Origin: Intestinibacter bartlettii
GTDB taxonomy: Bacteria; Bacillota; Clostridia; Peptostreptococcales; Peptostreptococcaceae
Direction: 5' to 3'
DNA: 64,000 nt
Assembly (NCBI GenBank): GCA_025148965.1
Contig: CP102273.1
Location: forward strand, 1,612,001-1,676,000
A program made the translations under genes and the position numbers. The notes beneath the pieces are model-generated. The model saw nothing but the letters and a program-made list of their open reading frames with translations, was not told the origin of the DNA and did not search any database. Shown here piece after piece: positions 17,765 through 26,330 of this stretch (positions are counted from its first letter, which is position 1; each line of letters begins with the position of its first letter).

Positions 17765-18376
17765 ATGAATTTACTTGAAAAAGAGATACTTTTTATGGTT
17801 AGTAGACTACGATGTTTGACAGAAAGTCAATTTAACAAGATATACAATTATAAAAGAGAATCAAAAAGAAAGACTCTTAGAAAAACATTAAGAAGAATGT
17901 GTAATGATTATATATTAGTTAAATTTCCATGCAATATAAATTACAGGGGGTATAAAGAAAATTCTTATTTGTATTATATTAATGGGAGTTGTGAATATTA
18001 TGAAGGAGATGATTTGATAAAAACTTTAATTGGCTCAGATGTAGCAGTCAGGTTGAAATTAGCAAATTTTGAAATGGTTAGGTTCTATAGAAATATAAAT
18101 ATTGGAGAACATAACTATAATTTATATATTGAATATATAGATACTTTTTATAGGAGAAAGCAAGTCTTATTTGATATAGCTTTTAATGATAAAATCGACC
18201 TTTCTAAATATGAAACTTTAAAATTTGATATTCAAAAGACCACAATTCCTTTTTTTATGATGCCAAATGTAATTGTAGTTACAAATAATTTAAAGGAATA
18301 TTCAAATTTGGAATACGTGCCAAAGAATGTTTTTTTCACAGACACGTCTTTACAAAACTTATTTAAATATTTATAA
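17765..18376 (+). CDS. Winged-helix protein resembling replication-relaxation factors
   Basis: 203 residues. The N-terminal 75 residues read as a winged helix (LLEKEILFMVSRLRCLTESQFNKIY then a very basic RKTLRKTLRRMC recognition segment and a Tyr-rich wing). The second half (about 95-203) is alpha/beta with an ENSYLYYING opening and no obvious catalytic triad. This two-part layout is like the replication-relaxation proteins of plasmids and mobile elements, but no mobilisation gene is close. Family assignment is tentative. It may be an orphan from an old element. Confidence 0.55.
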   Translation: MNLLEKEILFMVSRLRCLTESQFNKIYNYKRESKRKTLRKTLRRMCNDYILVKFPCNINYRGYKENSYLYYINGSCEYYEGDDLIKTLIGSDVAVRLKLANFEMVRFYRNINIGEHNYNLYIEYIDTFYRRKQVLFDIAFNDKIDLSKYETLKFDIQKTTIPFFMMPNVIVVTNNLKEYSNLEYVPKNVFFTDTSLQNLFKYL

Positions 18377-18489
18377 TATATAGAAAAATTAGACTTGTTA
18401 TTTAAAAATAACCATGTTATGGAAAATAATGGTTGCAAAATATATAATAATATGATTAAATTATATTGATAATTTAAATAAAAGATTAC

Positions 18490-18670
18490 AAACCTAGGGT
18501 AGAGGTGCTTTAAAATAAGAGTATTTATAAGGAGCTGGCAAGTTGAGATTTATAAAGAAAGGATTTTAGAGCCGAAGTTGTAAACTTGGCGAAGTTTACT
18601 GCTGGACTTATGCATAAGATGTATAAGGCTGTCACTTTTGTGATGAGCTACAAGGTTTACTTTGATACTT
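18490..18670 (+). promoter_or_regulatory. Lysine riboswitch (L box) controlling lysC-lysA
   Basis: The aptamer shows the conserved lysine-riboswitch blocks in order: AGAGGTGC, AAGGAGCTGG, AGCCGAAG, the GCTGG segment, and CTGTCACTTTTGTGATGAGC. Stem P1 is AAACCT (18490-18495) with AGGTTT (18653-18658). It sits immediately before an intrinsic terminator and then aspartokinase, so lysine binding should favour termination. The segment ATACTT at 18665-18670 can pair with AAAGTAT inside the terminator stem, giving a candidate antiterminator. A weak promoter (TTGCAA 18433-18438, TTAAAT 18456-18461) lies upstream. Confidence 0.95.
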
Positions 18671-18702
18671 AAACGTCCAAAGTATACCTTTGGACGTTTT
18701 TT
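18671..18702 (+). terminator. Riboswitch-controlled terminator upstream of lysC
   Basis: AAACGTCCAAAG pairs with CTTTGGACGTTT around TATAC, followed by T-run. It is the expression platform of the lysine riboswitch. Confidence 0.93.
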
Positions 18703-18733
18703 AATACCCAAAAGGATTAAGGGGGACAAAATA

Positions 18734-19930
18734 ATGGGTGATATAATTGTACAAAAATATGGTGGAAGCTCAGTTGCAACAACTGAAAAAATAATAACAA
18801 TTGCAAAAAGATTGATAGAAAGAAAAAAGACAAATCCTAAAATAGTAGTTGTAGTTTCAGCTATGGGAGATACGACAGATGATTATATAAGTCTTGCTAA
18901 AGAAATAACAGATACTCCAGATAAAAGAGAACTAGATGTACTTATGTCTACAGGAGAAATGATTTCTGCATCACTTTTAGCAATGAGTTTAAAATCTATG
19001 GGCTGTGATGCAATAAGCTACAATGCTTATCAATTAGACATTCAAACAAGTGGTACTCATGGAAAATCTTTAATAGATGATATAGATGTTAGTAAAATTG
19101 AAAAAAGTTTAGATGAAGGCAAAATAGTAGTAGTAACAGGATTCCAAGGGTTAGACGATATAGGTGATATAACTACTTTGGGTAGAGGTGGCTCTGATAC
19201 ATCAGCAGTAGCTCTTGCAGTAAAATTAAATGGTAAATGCGAAATATATACAGATGTAGATGGAATTTATTTCACAGATCCTAGAAAATTTAAAGATGCT
19301 AAAAAATTAGAAGAGATAGAATATGAAGAAATGCTAGAACTTGCTAGTTTAGGTGCACAAGTAATGCATTCAAGAAGCATAGAGCTTGCTCAAAAATATC
19401 AAATAGAATTATATGTAGGTTTATCATGTAGTGATATAAAAGGAACATATATAAGGGGGATGAAAAATATGAAATTAGAAGATAAAGTAATAACAGGACT
19501 TGCAACAAGTGATGACGATGTTGCTATAACTATAGATATAGATGAAGAAAAAATAGTTGATTTATTTGAAAGTATAGCAAATGAAAATATAAGCATGGAT
19601 ATGATAAGTCAAACTGCTCCAATTAATAGTTCAAATATAACTGTTTCATTTACAATACCAAAAGAAGACTTAGTTAAAGCAAAAGAAATAGTTTCAAAAT
19701 ATGTTTTAAAAAATAAAATTATAATCGATGAAAATATAACAAAATTATCTTTAGTAGGATTAGGAATGAAACACACTAGCGGTGTAGCATCAAAAATATT
19801 CAATATCCTTAGAAAAAACGGAATAAAAGTAAAATTAATAACTACATCAGAAATAAGAATAACTTGTGCTATAAGTTCTAAAGATACACATGCAGCTGTA
19901 CAAGGAATAGCAAGAGAATTTAATATATAG
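18734..19930 (+). CDS. lysC: Aspartokinase, lysine-responsive
   Basis: Phosphorylates aspartate, the first step to lysine, threonine and methionine. 398 residues from the ATG that follows AAGGGGGA. The kinase domain has VQKYGGSSVAT, TLGRGGSDTSA and EIYTDVDGIYFTDPR; the C-terminal 150 residues hold two ACT domains (VITGLATSDDD..., LSLVGLGMKHTSG...). An in-frame ATG at 19469 has its own AAGGGGG nine bases upstream (19453-19459); initiation there would give a separate 153-residue ACT-only beta subunit, as known for Bacillus subtilis LysC. Cotranscribed with lysA 29 bases downstream under the lysine riboswitch. Confidence 0.95.
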   Translation: MGDIIVQKYGGSSVATTEKIITIAKRLIERKKTNPKIVVVVSAMGDTTDDYISLAKEITDTPDKRELDVLMSTGEMISASLLAMSLKSMGCDAISYNAYQLDIQTSGTHGKSLIDDIDVSKIEKSLDEGKIVVVTGFQGLDDIGDITTLGRGGSDTSAVALAVKLNGKCEIYTDVDGIYFTDPRKFKDAKKLEEIEYEEMLELASLGAQVMHSRSIELAQKYQIELYVGLSCSDIKGTYIRGMKNMKLEDKVITGLATSDDDVAITIDIDEEKIVDLFESIANENISMDMISQTAPINSSNITVSFTIPKEDLVKAKEIVSKYVLKNKIIIDENITKLSLVGLGMKHTSGVASKIFNILRKNGIKVKLITTSEIRITCAISSKDTHAAVQGIAREFNI

Positions 19931-19959
19931 AAAAGTTTTTGAAATTTAGGAGGACAATT

Positions 19960-21258
19960 ATGAAACTTCAAGGAACTATGGAAATAAAAGACAATGTACT
20001 TCATATAGGTGGGGTAAATACTCTAGATCTTGTTAAAAAATATAAAACTCCTCTATATGTATTTGATGAAGAATTAATAAGAAGTAAATGTAGAGAATAT
20101 ATAAAATCCTTTAAAGTAAAAGAAAATGGAAATAAAGTAGCTTATGCAGGTAAGGCGTTTTTAACTAAATATATGTGTAAATTAGTTTGTGAAGAGGGAC
20201 TTTGCTTAGACGTTGTCTCAGGAGGGGAACTATATACTGCATATAAAGCTGGAATGCCAATGGAAAATATATTATTCCATGGAAATAACAAAACTGTAGA
20301 TGAAGTAAAACTTGGAATAGAATTAGGAGTAGGAAGATTTGTAGTAGACAATTTCTATGAACTTGATTTAATAGAAAAATTTTGTTTAGAAAACAATAAA
20401 ACTCAAAAAATCTATTTTAGAGTAACTCCAGGAATAGATGCCCATACTCATAAATATATAAGAACAGGTCAAATTGATTCTAAGTTCGGCTTTGCACTTA
20501 TAAATGGAGATTTTTATAAAGCAGTAGAAAAAGTAAAACAATATAAAAATATAGAACTTGTAGGAATACATGCTCATATAGGTTCACAAATTTTCGAAAT
20601 AAAACCATTCTTAGATGAAGTAGAAATAATGCTTAAATTATTAAAAGAAGTAAACGAAAATAACGACGATATAAATCTTACAGAAGTAGATTTAGGTGGA
20701 GGAATAGGTGTTTATTATACAGAAGAAGACAAACCTAAAACTATAAGTGAATTCTGTGAAGCTATAATAAATAAAGCAGATGAAGTTTGTGAAGAATTAA
20801 ATATAAAACGACCTACACTGCTTATTGAACCAGGTAGATCGCTTGTAGCAAATGCAGGAAGCACAATCTATACAGTGGGTTCTATAAAAGAAATCAAAAA
20901 TGTAAGAACTTATGTAAGTGTAGATGGAGGTATGACTGATAATATAAGACCATCTCTATATCAAGCTGATTATGAATGTGGTATAGTGAATAAAATTAAT
21001 AAAACTGGACATAATCATAAAGTAACAATAGCTGGAAAATGCTGTGAAAGTGGAGATATCTTGATATCAGACACAGAAATAGGCGATATAAACAGTGGAG
21101 ATATTCTTATAACTACAACAACTGGAGCTTATGGATATTCTATGGCTTCAAACTATAATAAAATACCAAAAAATCCTGTAGTATTTGTACAAAATGGTGA
21201 AGATAAATTGGCTTGTAAAAGACAAAGTTATGAAGATTTACTGGCATTAGAAGTATAA
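19960..21258 (+). CDS. lysA: Diaminopimelate decarboxylase
   Basis: Last step of lysine synthesis, converting meso-diaminopimelate to lysine with PLP. 432 residues, a fold-III decarboxylase. PLP Lys65 lies in VAYAGKAF; other motifs are SGGELYTA, GIHAHIGSQI, LGGGIGVYY, LIEPGRSLVA and the active-site CCESGDIL. Start at 19960 follows TAGGAGG with good spacing; the ORF extends 7 codons further upstream without a site. It shares the riboswitch-controlled transcript with lysC. Confidence 0.96.
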   Translation: MKLQGTMEIKDNVLHIGGVNTLDLVKKYKTPLYVFDEELIRSKCREYIKSFKVKENGNKVAYAGKAFLTKYMCKLVCEEGLCLDVVSGGELYTAYKAGMPMENILFHGNNKTVDEVKLGIELGVGRFVVDNFYELDLIEKFCLENNKTQKIYFRVTPGIDAHTHKYIRTGQIDSKFGFALINGDFYKAVEKVKQYKNIELVGIHAHIGSQIFEIKPFLDEVEIMLKLLKEVNENNDDINLTEVDLGGGIGVYYTEEDKPKTISEFCEAIINKADEVCEELNIKRPTLLIEPGRSLVANAGSTIYTVGSIKEIKNVRTYVSVDGGMTDNIRPSLYQADYECGIVNKINKTGHNHKVTIAGKCCESGDILISDTEIGDINSGDILITTTTGAYGYSMASNYNKIPKNPVVFVQNGEDKLACKRQSYEDLLALEV

Positions 21259-21294
21259 AAGTTACAATTATGATATTTTAAGTTACAATTATGA
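21259..21294 (+). repeat. 15-base direct repeat with 21-base period
   Basis: AAGTTACAATTATGA occurs at 21259-21273 and again at 21280-21294. The period is two helical turns, so a protein could bind both copies on one face. It lies between the lysA stop and the lipoprotein gene and could be an operator for the latter. Confidence 0.5.
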
Positions 21295-21383
21295 CGATTG
21301 ATATTTTGTATTATGTAGTTATATAATTAATTTAACACTTAGAAAGTTTAATTAAGTTTTCTAGCGCTTATGGAGGTATAATT

Positions 21384-21950
21384 ATGAAGAAAAAATATCT
21401 AATTATAGTAATTGTATTGATGATATTTGCTGTTGGATGCAACAACAAAGAATCAACTGCTTTTAAAGAAGGGCAAACGGCACTTGAAAATCATGAATAT
21501 GATAAGGCTAAAAAATACTTATCTGATGTTTTAGAACAAGATTCAAAAAATGAAAGTGCAAGATGTATGTACATACAAGCTACCAAAATGTCTAAAGCAG
21601 AGTATTATAAAAATAAAGGACTTTACAATAAATCACTAGATAATTTAGATGGGTTAGTAAATTTAGAAAATGGCTCACAAAAGATAAAAGTTGAATCTCA
21701 AGAATTAAAAAAGGAAGTAGAAAAACTTAAAAGTGAAGAAGAAGAAGCTTCAAATATAAGAAAAGCAAATGCAAAAGAAGTAGCAAAAAAAGCTGTAGAA
21801 AAATCAGAAGAAGAACTTTATATTTGGCAAAAGAACCAAGAAAACAACTCTAATACAGAAGATGATGACAACAATCAAGATGGAGATTCTTCTGATACAA
21901 GTATAATAGATAATATAAAAAATGCATTAGGTGGTTTATTTAATTTCTAA
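21384..21950 (+). CDS. Lipoprotein with TPR-like repeats
   Basis: 188 residues with a lipoprotein signal peptide: basic start MKKKY, hydrophobic core, and lipobox FAVGC with the lipidated Cys near residue 19. The mature N-terminus has a tetratricopeptide-like pair of helices (FKEGQTALENHEYDKAKKYL), followed by a coiled coil rich in Lys/Glu and an acidic Asp/Asn/Ser stretch before a final hydrophobic helix. It should sit on the outer face of the membrane. Function unknown. GGAGG precedes the ATG. Confidence 0.8.
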   Translation: MKKKYLIIVIVLMIFAVGCNNKESTAFKEGQTALENHEYDKAKKYLSDVLEQDSKNESARCMYIQATKMSKAEYYKNKGLYNKSLDNLDGLVNLENGSQKIKVESQELKKEVEKLKSEEEEASNIRKANAKEVAKKAVEKSEEELYIWQKNQENNSNTEDDDNNQDGDSSDTSIIDNIKNALGGLFNF

Positions 21951-21976
21951 AAAGTTAGAAATTAAATAAACAAATG

Positions 21977-22006
21977 AAAAGTTGCCGCTTACGGCAACTT
22001 TTTTTT
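21977..22006 (+). terminator. Terminator of the TPR lipoprotein gene
   Basis: AAAAGTTGCCG pairs with CGGCAACTTTT around CTTA, followed by a T-run. Confidence 0.9.
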
Positions 22007-22103
22007 GATTACACCTTGTTAATTAGCTAAACTTATATTACAATAAGTTTGCTAAAGCCATAGAAAAAATGAACTATGTTTAGATAGATTTAAAGGAGAA
22101 ACA

Positions 22104-22817
22104 ATGAGGATTAATAAATATATTGCACTTTGCGGAGTTGCATCTAGAAGAAAAGCAGAAGAATTAATACTTGCAGGAAGAGTGACAGTAAACGATGAAG
22201 TTATGACTGAACTTTCTTATAAAGTAGATGAAGAAAATGATATAGTAAAAGTTGACGATAAATTAATAAAAGAAGAGAACAAACTTGTATATATACTTTT
22301 AAACAAACCAGAAGGATATATAACAACTGTAAAAGATCAATTTGACAGACCAAGTGTACTTGATTTAGTAAGTGATATAAAAGAAAGAGTATATCCAATA
22401 GGAAGACTAGATTATGAGACAAGCGGTCTTTTACTTTTAACAAATGATGGAGATTTAACTTATAAATTAACTCATCCAAAACACGAAGTAGACAAAACTT
22501 ATGTTGCAAGAGTAAAAGGAAAACTTACAAAAGAAGAAATAGAAAGATTTAAAACTGGTCTTAAAATAGAAGATTACACAACTGCACCAGCTAAATTAAA
22601 AGTTATAAAATACGATGAACAAAGAGATTCATCGCTTTTAGAGATAAAAATACATGAAGGTAAAAACCGTCAAGTTAGAAAAATGTGTAAAGCTATAAAC
22701 CATCCTGTTCTTAGACTTAGAAGAAGCGCTATGGGTAAAATAAAAATTGGAGATTGTGAAATCGGAAAATACAGATATTTAACAGAAGATGAGATAAAAT
22801 ATTTAAAAAATCTTTAA
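22104..22817 (+). CDS. rluB: 23S rRNA pseudouridine synthase, RluB/RsuA family
   Basis: Isomerises a uridine in rRNA. 237 residues: N-terminal S4 RNA-binding domain (MRINKYIALCGVASRRKAEELI), then the catalytic domain with LNKPEGYITT, the catalytic Asp in GRLDYETSGLLLLTNDG, and a C-terminal EGKNRQVRKMC motif. Length and order fit RluB better than the longer RluA group, but RsuA-type cannot be excluded. AAAGGAG precedes the ATG. The mnmM gene follows after 22 bases, so they form an operon of RNA-modification genes. Confidence 0.88.
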   Translation: MRINKYIALCGVASRRKAEELILAGRVTVNDEVMTELSYKVDEENDIVKVDDKLIKEENKLVYILLNKPEGYITTVKDQFDRPSVLDLVSDIKERVYPIGRLDYETSGLLLLTNDGDLTYKLTHPKHEVDKTYVARVKGKLTKEEIERFKTGLKIEDYTTAPAKLKVIKYDEQRDSSLLEIKIHEGKNRQVRKMCKAINHPVLRLRRSAMGKIKIGDCEIGKYRYLTEDEIKYLKNL

Positions 22818-22839
22818 AATAATAAAAAAGAGGAAGTAT

Positions 22840-23412
22840 ATGTTAAGAGCTAAATTTATAAATAAAGTAACAGAAGTAAATAAAATTTACTTAGAAAATA
22901 TAATACAAGAAGGTGATGTAGTAGTAGATGCTACTATGGGAAACGGATATGACACTGTATACCTTGCAAAAAAAGTAGGAGAAAATGGCAAGGTATATGC
23001 ATTTGATGTACAAGAAGAGGCATTAAAATCTACTACAAAAAAAGTAAATAAAGAAGAATTAAATAACGTAGAGCTTATACTAGATGGACATCAAAATATG
23101 GATAAATACGTAAAAGAAGAAGTATCTTGCATAGTGTTTAATTTAGGGTATCTTCCAAGAGCTAAACATCAAATAATAACAAAGGCAGATACAACGCTAG
23201 AGGCTATTAAAAAAGGACTTGAATTATTAAAACCAAATGGTGTTATGAGTATAGCTATTTATAGCGGGCATGAAGGTGGAATGGAAGAAAAAAATGAAGT
23301 ATATAAATATACAGAAACTTTAGATCAAAATTACTTTAATGTATTATGCACTAAATTTATAAACCAAATAAATAATCCGCCAGAATTATTGTTAATAGAG
23401 AAAAAAGGATAA
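22840..23412 (+). CDS. mnmM: SAM methyltransferase of the MnmM (YtqB) family
   Basis: 190 residues with a class I methyltransferase fold. Motif I is VVDATMGNGYDTVYLA, an acidic residue ends strand 2 (YAFDVQ), and the family's NLGYLPR motif follows. YtqB/MnmM methylates the wobble uridine side chain (nm5s2U34 to mnm5s2U34) in several tRNAs of Firmicutes. Cotranscription with an rRNA pseudouridine synthase fits a translation role. AGAGGAAG lies before the ATG. Confidence 0.85.
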   Translation: MLRAKFINKVTEVNKIYLENIIQEGDVVVDATMGNGYDTVYLAKKVGENGKVYAFDVQEEALKSTTKKVNKEELNNVELILDGHQNMDKYVKEEVSCIVFNLGYLPRAKHQIITKADTTLEAIKKGLELLKPNGVMSIAIYSGHEGGMEEKNEVYKYTETLDQNYFNVLCTKFINQINNPPELLLIEKKG

Positions 23413-23506
23413 ATATATATAAATTTTAGAATACAGATAATAAAAGAAAGAATAGTGATATAATATTTTTGAGAGTTTGAAGCATTAATAGGAAAGAGGG
23501 AAATGT

Positions 23507-24382
23507 ATGGATGATAAAAAGTCGAAAAATGACAATAAACAATTAATAAATATAATACAAGCACAATATTCGAGGCTAAGTAAAGGTCAAAAATTAATAG
23601 CGCAATATATAATAAATAATTACGATAAAGTTGCTTTTATGACTGCAAGTAAATTAGGAGAAGCTGTAGGCGTAAGTGAATCGACAGTAGTCAGATTTGC
23701 AAATGCTCTAGGATATGCAGGATACCCTAAATTACAAGAAGGTCTACAAGAATTAATAAAAAATAAATTGACTACAGTTCAAAGAGTAGAAATGGCAAAT
23801 GAAGATTATTCAGATGATTCTACAATACTTAGTAAAGTTTTAAAAAGTGATATAGATAATATAAAAACAACATCTGAAGACTTAGATGAAAAAGCATTTG
23901 AAGAGGCTTCAAATAGAATTTTAAAATCTAGAAAAATATATATATTAGGTATGAGAAGTTCATTCACAGTAGCTCAATACTTGGCATTTTATTTAAATGT
24001 TATATTAGATAATGTCCAATTAATTAGAATAGATATGGGGGATCCTTATCAACAAATAGTAAGAATGAATGAAGATGATATCCTTATAGTGTTTAGTTTC
24101 CCAAGATACTCAAAACAATCACATCAAGTTGCAAAATACGCTAAAAGCAAAGGTGCTTATATAGTATCTATAACAGATAGTTCATTTGCACCAGTAGCGC
24201 CACTATCAGATAATATATTATTAGTAAAAAGTAATATGGCATCATTTGTAGATTCTTTAGTAGCGCCTATGAGTGTTGCAAATGCACTTATTATATCAGT
24301 TGCAATGAAAGAAGCTGATGATATTAAAAAATATTTCCATGATTTAGAGCAAATATGGGAAGAATATGTAGTATATGAATAA
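23507..24382 (+). CDS. RpiR/MurR family transcriptional regulator with SIS domain
   Basis: 291 residues. The N-terminal helix-turn-helix domain (about 10-85) includes LSKGQKLIAQYIINNYDKVAF and VSESTVVRFANALGYAGYPKLQ. The C-terminal SIS domain (about 125-260) includes KIYILGMRSSFTVAQY and FPRYSKQSHQVAKYAKSKGAYI and should bind a sugar phosphate or related ligand. The ligand cannot be told from neighbours, which are RNA-modification genes upstream and argF downstream. GAAAGAGGG precedes the ATG. Confidence 0.88.
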   Translation: MDDKKSKNDNKQLINIIQAQYSRLSKGQKLIAQYIINNYDKVAFMTASKLGEAVGVSESTVVRFANALGYAGYPKLQEGLQELIKNKLTTVQRVEMANEDYSDDSTILSKVLKSDIDNIKTTSEDLDEKAFEEASNRILKSRKIYILGMRSSFTVAQYLAFYLNVILDNVQLIRIDMGDPYQQIVRMNEDDILIVFSFPRYSKQSHQVAKYAKSKGAYIVSITDSSFAPVAPLSDNILLVKSNMASFVDSLVAPMSVANALIISVAMKEADDIKKYFHDLEQIWEEYVVYE

Positions 24383-24391
24383 ATTAAAAAA

Positions 24392-24432
24392 GTCGTAATT
24401 GATTTATAAAAAATCTAATTACGACATTTTTT
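24392..24432 (+). terminator. Terminator of the RpiR-type regulator gene
   Basis: GTCGTAATT pairs with AATTACGAC over a 16-base loop that adds inner A-T pairs, followed by a run of T. Confidence 0.85.
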
Positions 24433-24463
24433 TGAAAAATATAAAAAATTAACAAAATTATAA

Positions 24464-24492
24464 TTGACAATATATGTAAAATTATCTATTAT
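24464..24492 (+). promoter_or_regulatory. Sigma-A promoter of the T-box/argF unit
   Basis: TTGACA (24464-24469) and TATTAT (24487-24492) with a 17-base spacer, immediately upstream of the T-box leader. Confidence 0.8.
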
Positions 24493-24526
24493 TTTATTAA
24501 CAAAAGAAAAATCATTTTAAATTCAT

Positions 24527-24747
24527 TGATAAAGAGGAGTAGCATGGATTTTATTTATAGAGAGTTGGGGTTGGTGGAAGCCTAATAATTACATCCATTG
24601 TGAAAAGAGTTTTTGAGAAGGCTATCTGAATTTTAGTACGATAGTCGGTAAACCTGCCTTAAAGGTCAGAGTGGATAAGGTATCTTATCAATTAGAGTGG
24701 TAACGCGCAATGTCGTCTCTTAGTTTTATAACTAAGAGACTTTTTTT
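24527..24747 (+). promoter_or_regulatory. T-box riboswitch leader of argF
   Basis: Stem I elements are in order: GAGTAG (AGTA of the specifier loop), ATGGAT pairing with ATCCAT, the AGAGAG distal bulge and the GGTTGGTGGAAGCC terminal loop. The T-box sequence AGAGTGGTAACGCG is at 24693-24706. The terminator is GTCTCTTAG (24714-24722) with CTAAGAGAC (24731-24739) and seven T. The specifier most likely reads AGA (Arg) at 24606-24608, just after TGTGAA; a one-base shift would read AAG (Lys), but the downstream argF supports Arg. Uncharged tRNA-Arg should open expression. Confidence 0.93.
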
Positions 24748-24807
24748 ATATAAGGTATCTTTAAAATGAGATTTTTTAAGAGTAAATAATATAAAGGAGA
24801 TAATACT

Positions 24808-25833
24808 ATGGCACAAAAAATAGAATTAAAAGGGAAAAGTTTTTTAACATTAAAAGATTTTACAAAAGAAGAAATAAAATATTTCTTATCACTTGCAAGC
24901 TATTTAAAAACTAAAAAGAAAATAGGTATAAAAGGGGATTTATTAGAAGGAAAAAATATAGCTTTATTGTTTGAAAAAGCTTCTACAAGAACTAGATGCT
25001 CATTTGAAGTTGCAGCACATGATGAAGGGGCTCAAGTTACTTATTTAGGACCAAAGGATTGTCATATGGGGAAAAAAGAATCTATGGAAGATACAGCGAA
25101 AGTATTAGGAAGATTCTTCGATGGGATAGAATTTAGAGGTTACAAACAAGAAACAGTTGAGTGCTTATCTAAATATTCAGGAGTACCTGTTTGGAATGGT
25201 CTTACAGATGAATACCATCCAACTCAAATATTAGCTGATTTATTAACTGTTTCAGAACATGTAGATAAACCATTTGATAAAATAAAATTTGTATATGTAG
25301 GTGATGCAAGAAATAATATGGGAAATTCGCTTATGATAGGATGTGTAAAAATGGGTATGAAATTTGTATCACTTGCGCCAAAAGAATTATGGCCTAATGA
25401 AGAATTAGTTAAAGAAATGGAAGAAGTAGCAAAAGTGACTAAAGGAAGCATTCATCTAACAGAAGATATAAATGATGTAGAAGATGCAGACGTTATATAC
25501 ACTGATGTTTGGGTTTCAATGGGTGAAGAAGATCAATACGAACAAAGAATAAATCTATTAAAAGATTATCAAGTAAATATGGATATGATAAAGAAAACTA
25601 AAAATGAAAATGTAATATTCTTACACTGTTTACCAGCATTCCATGATTTAGAAACTGAAGTTGGAAAAGAAATATATGAAAAATACAATCTAGATGAATT
25701 AGAAGTAACTGACGAAGTATTTAGATCTAAATATTCAAAAGTATTTGATGAAGCTGAAAACAGAATGCACACAATAAAAGCAGTTATGGTTGCAACTTTA
25801 GCAGATGTAGACATAAGTGTAAATCATAAATAA
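24808..25833 (+). CDS. argF: Ornithine carbamoyltransferase
   Basis: Joins ornithine and carbamoyl phosphate to citrulline. 341 residues, trimer-forming family. Carbamoyl-phosphate motif STRTR (in [11 protein letters not shown]), HPTQ ([11 protein letters not shown]), and the ornithine-binding HCLPAFHD loop with upstream DVWVSMGEE are all present. The catabolic ArcB has the same motifs; control by an arginine-type T-box and the absence of arcA or arcC nearby favour the biosynthetic ArgF. AAAGGAG precedes the ATG. Transcribed alone. Confidence 0.93.
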   Translation: MAQKIELKGKSFLTLKDFTKEEIKYFLSLASYLKTKKKIGIKGDLLEGKNIALLFEKASTRTRCSFEVAAHDEGAQVTYLGPKDCHMGKKESMEDTAKVLGRFFDGIEFRGYKQETVECLSKYSGVPVWNGLTDEYHPTQILADLLTVSEHVDKPFDKIKFVYVGDARNNMGNSLMIGCVKMGMKFVSLAPKELWPNEELVKEMEEVAKVTKGSIHLTEDINDVEDADVIYTDVWVSMGEEDQYEQRINLLKDYQVNMDMIKKTKNENVIFLHCLPAFHDLETEVGKEIYEKYNLDELEVTDEVFRSKYSKVFDEAENRMHTIKAVMVATLADVDISVNHK

Positions 25834-25910
25834 TAAAGTTTTTAATGAATAATAAAAGAAAAAGGTGCATTTATTATTTATTATTAAAACTTATAAATAA
25901 TAAGTAAATT

Positions 25911-25953
25911 AAAGGGCCTATATTAATTTTTAATATTGATATAGGTTCTTTTT
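25911..25953 (+). terminator. Terminator of argF
   Basis: AAAGGGCCTATAT pairs with ATATAGGTTCTTT, followed by TTTT. Confidence 0.8.
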
Positions 25954-26330
25954 AGATAAATAAATTATTAAATTAAAAAAATATAGAATATTTTTGAAAA
26001 AATTTAAGTTTAAAAGTACCATTCCTTACTAAAAAAATATAGAAAAAATCAAATATAATAAAATTTATATGGTGAAAATTGCAATTTAAATAAAAAAACT
26101 TTCAAAATTAATAAGTTTTAAAAATACTTAAAATTATAGTGCAATTTCCTATAAATGGTTATATAATAAGATATATAAAGAGTTAGAAATGAAATTAGAT
26201 ACTAAAAAAAGTATATAATATGAAAAATGAATGAAACTTAAAAAAAAATTCATTCATTTTAAAAAAGTTAAACATTGTGTATACACCTTTAATTTTTAAA
26301 CAAAGAATATTTATTTAGGGGGACGAAAAA
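25954..26330. other. Leader region of the citrate-synthase/IDH operon
   Basis: AT-rich stretch with two dyads: a 12-base inverted repeat AAAATGAATGAA / TTCATTCATTTT (26224-26235, 26249-26260) that lacks a T-run and so is not a terminator, and a 10-base perfect palindrome GTGTATACAC (26277-26286) about 45 bases before the ATG, which resembles operator cores of GntR-type regulators. No coding signal seen. Confidence 0.45.

Noticed and set aside
26224-26260. 12-base inverted repeat read as a terminator
   Set aside because: On the plus strand it is followed by A residues, not T, and the upstream gene already has a terminator.
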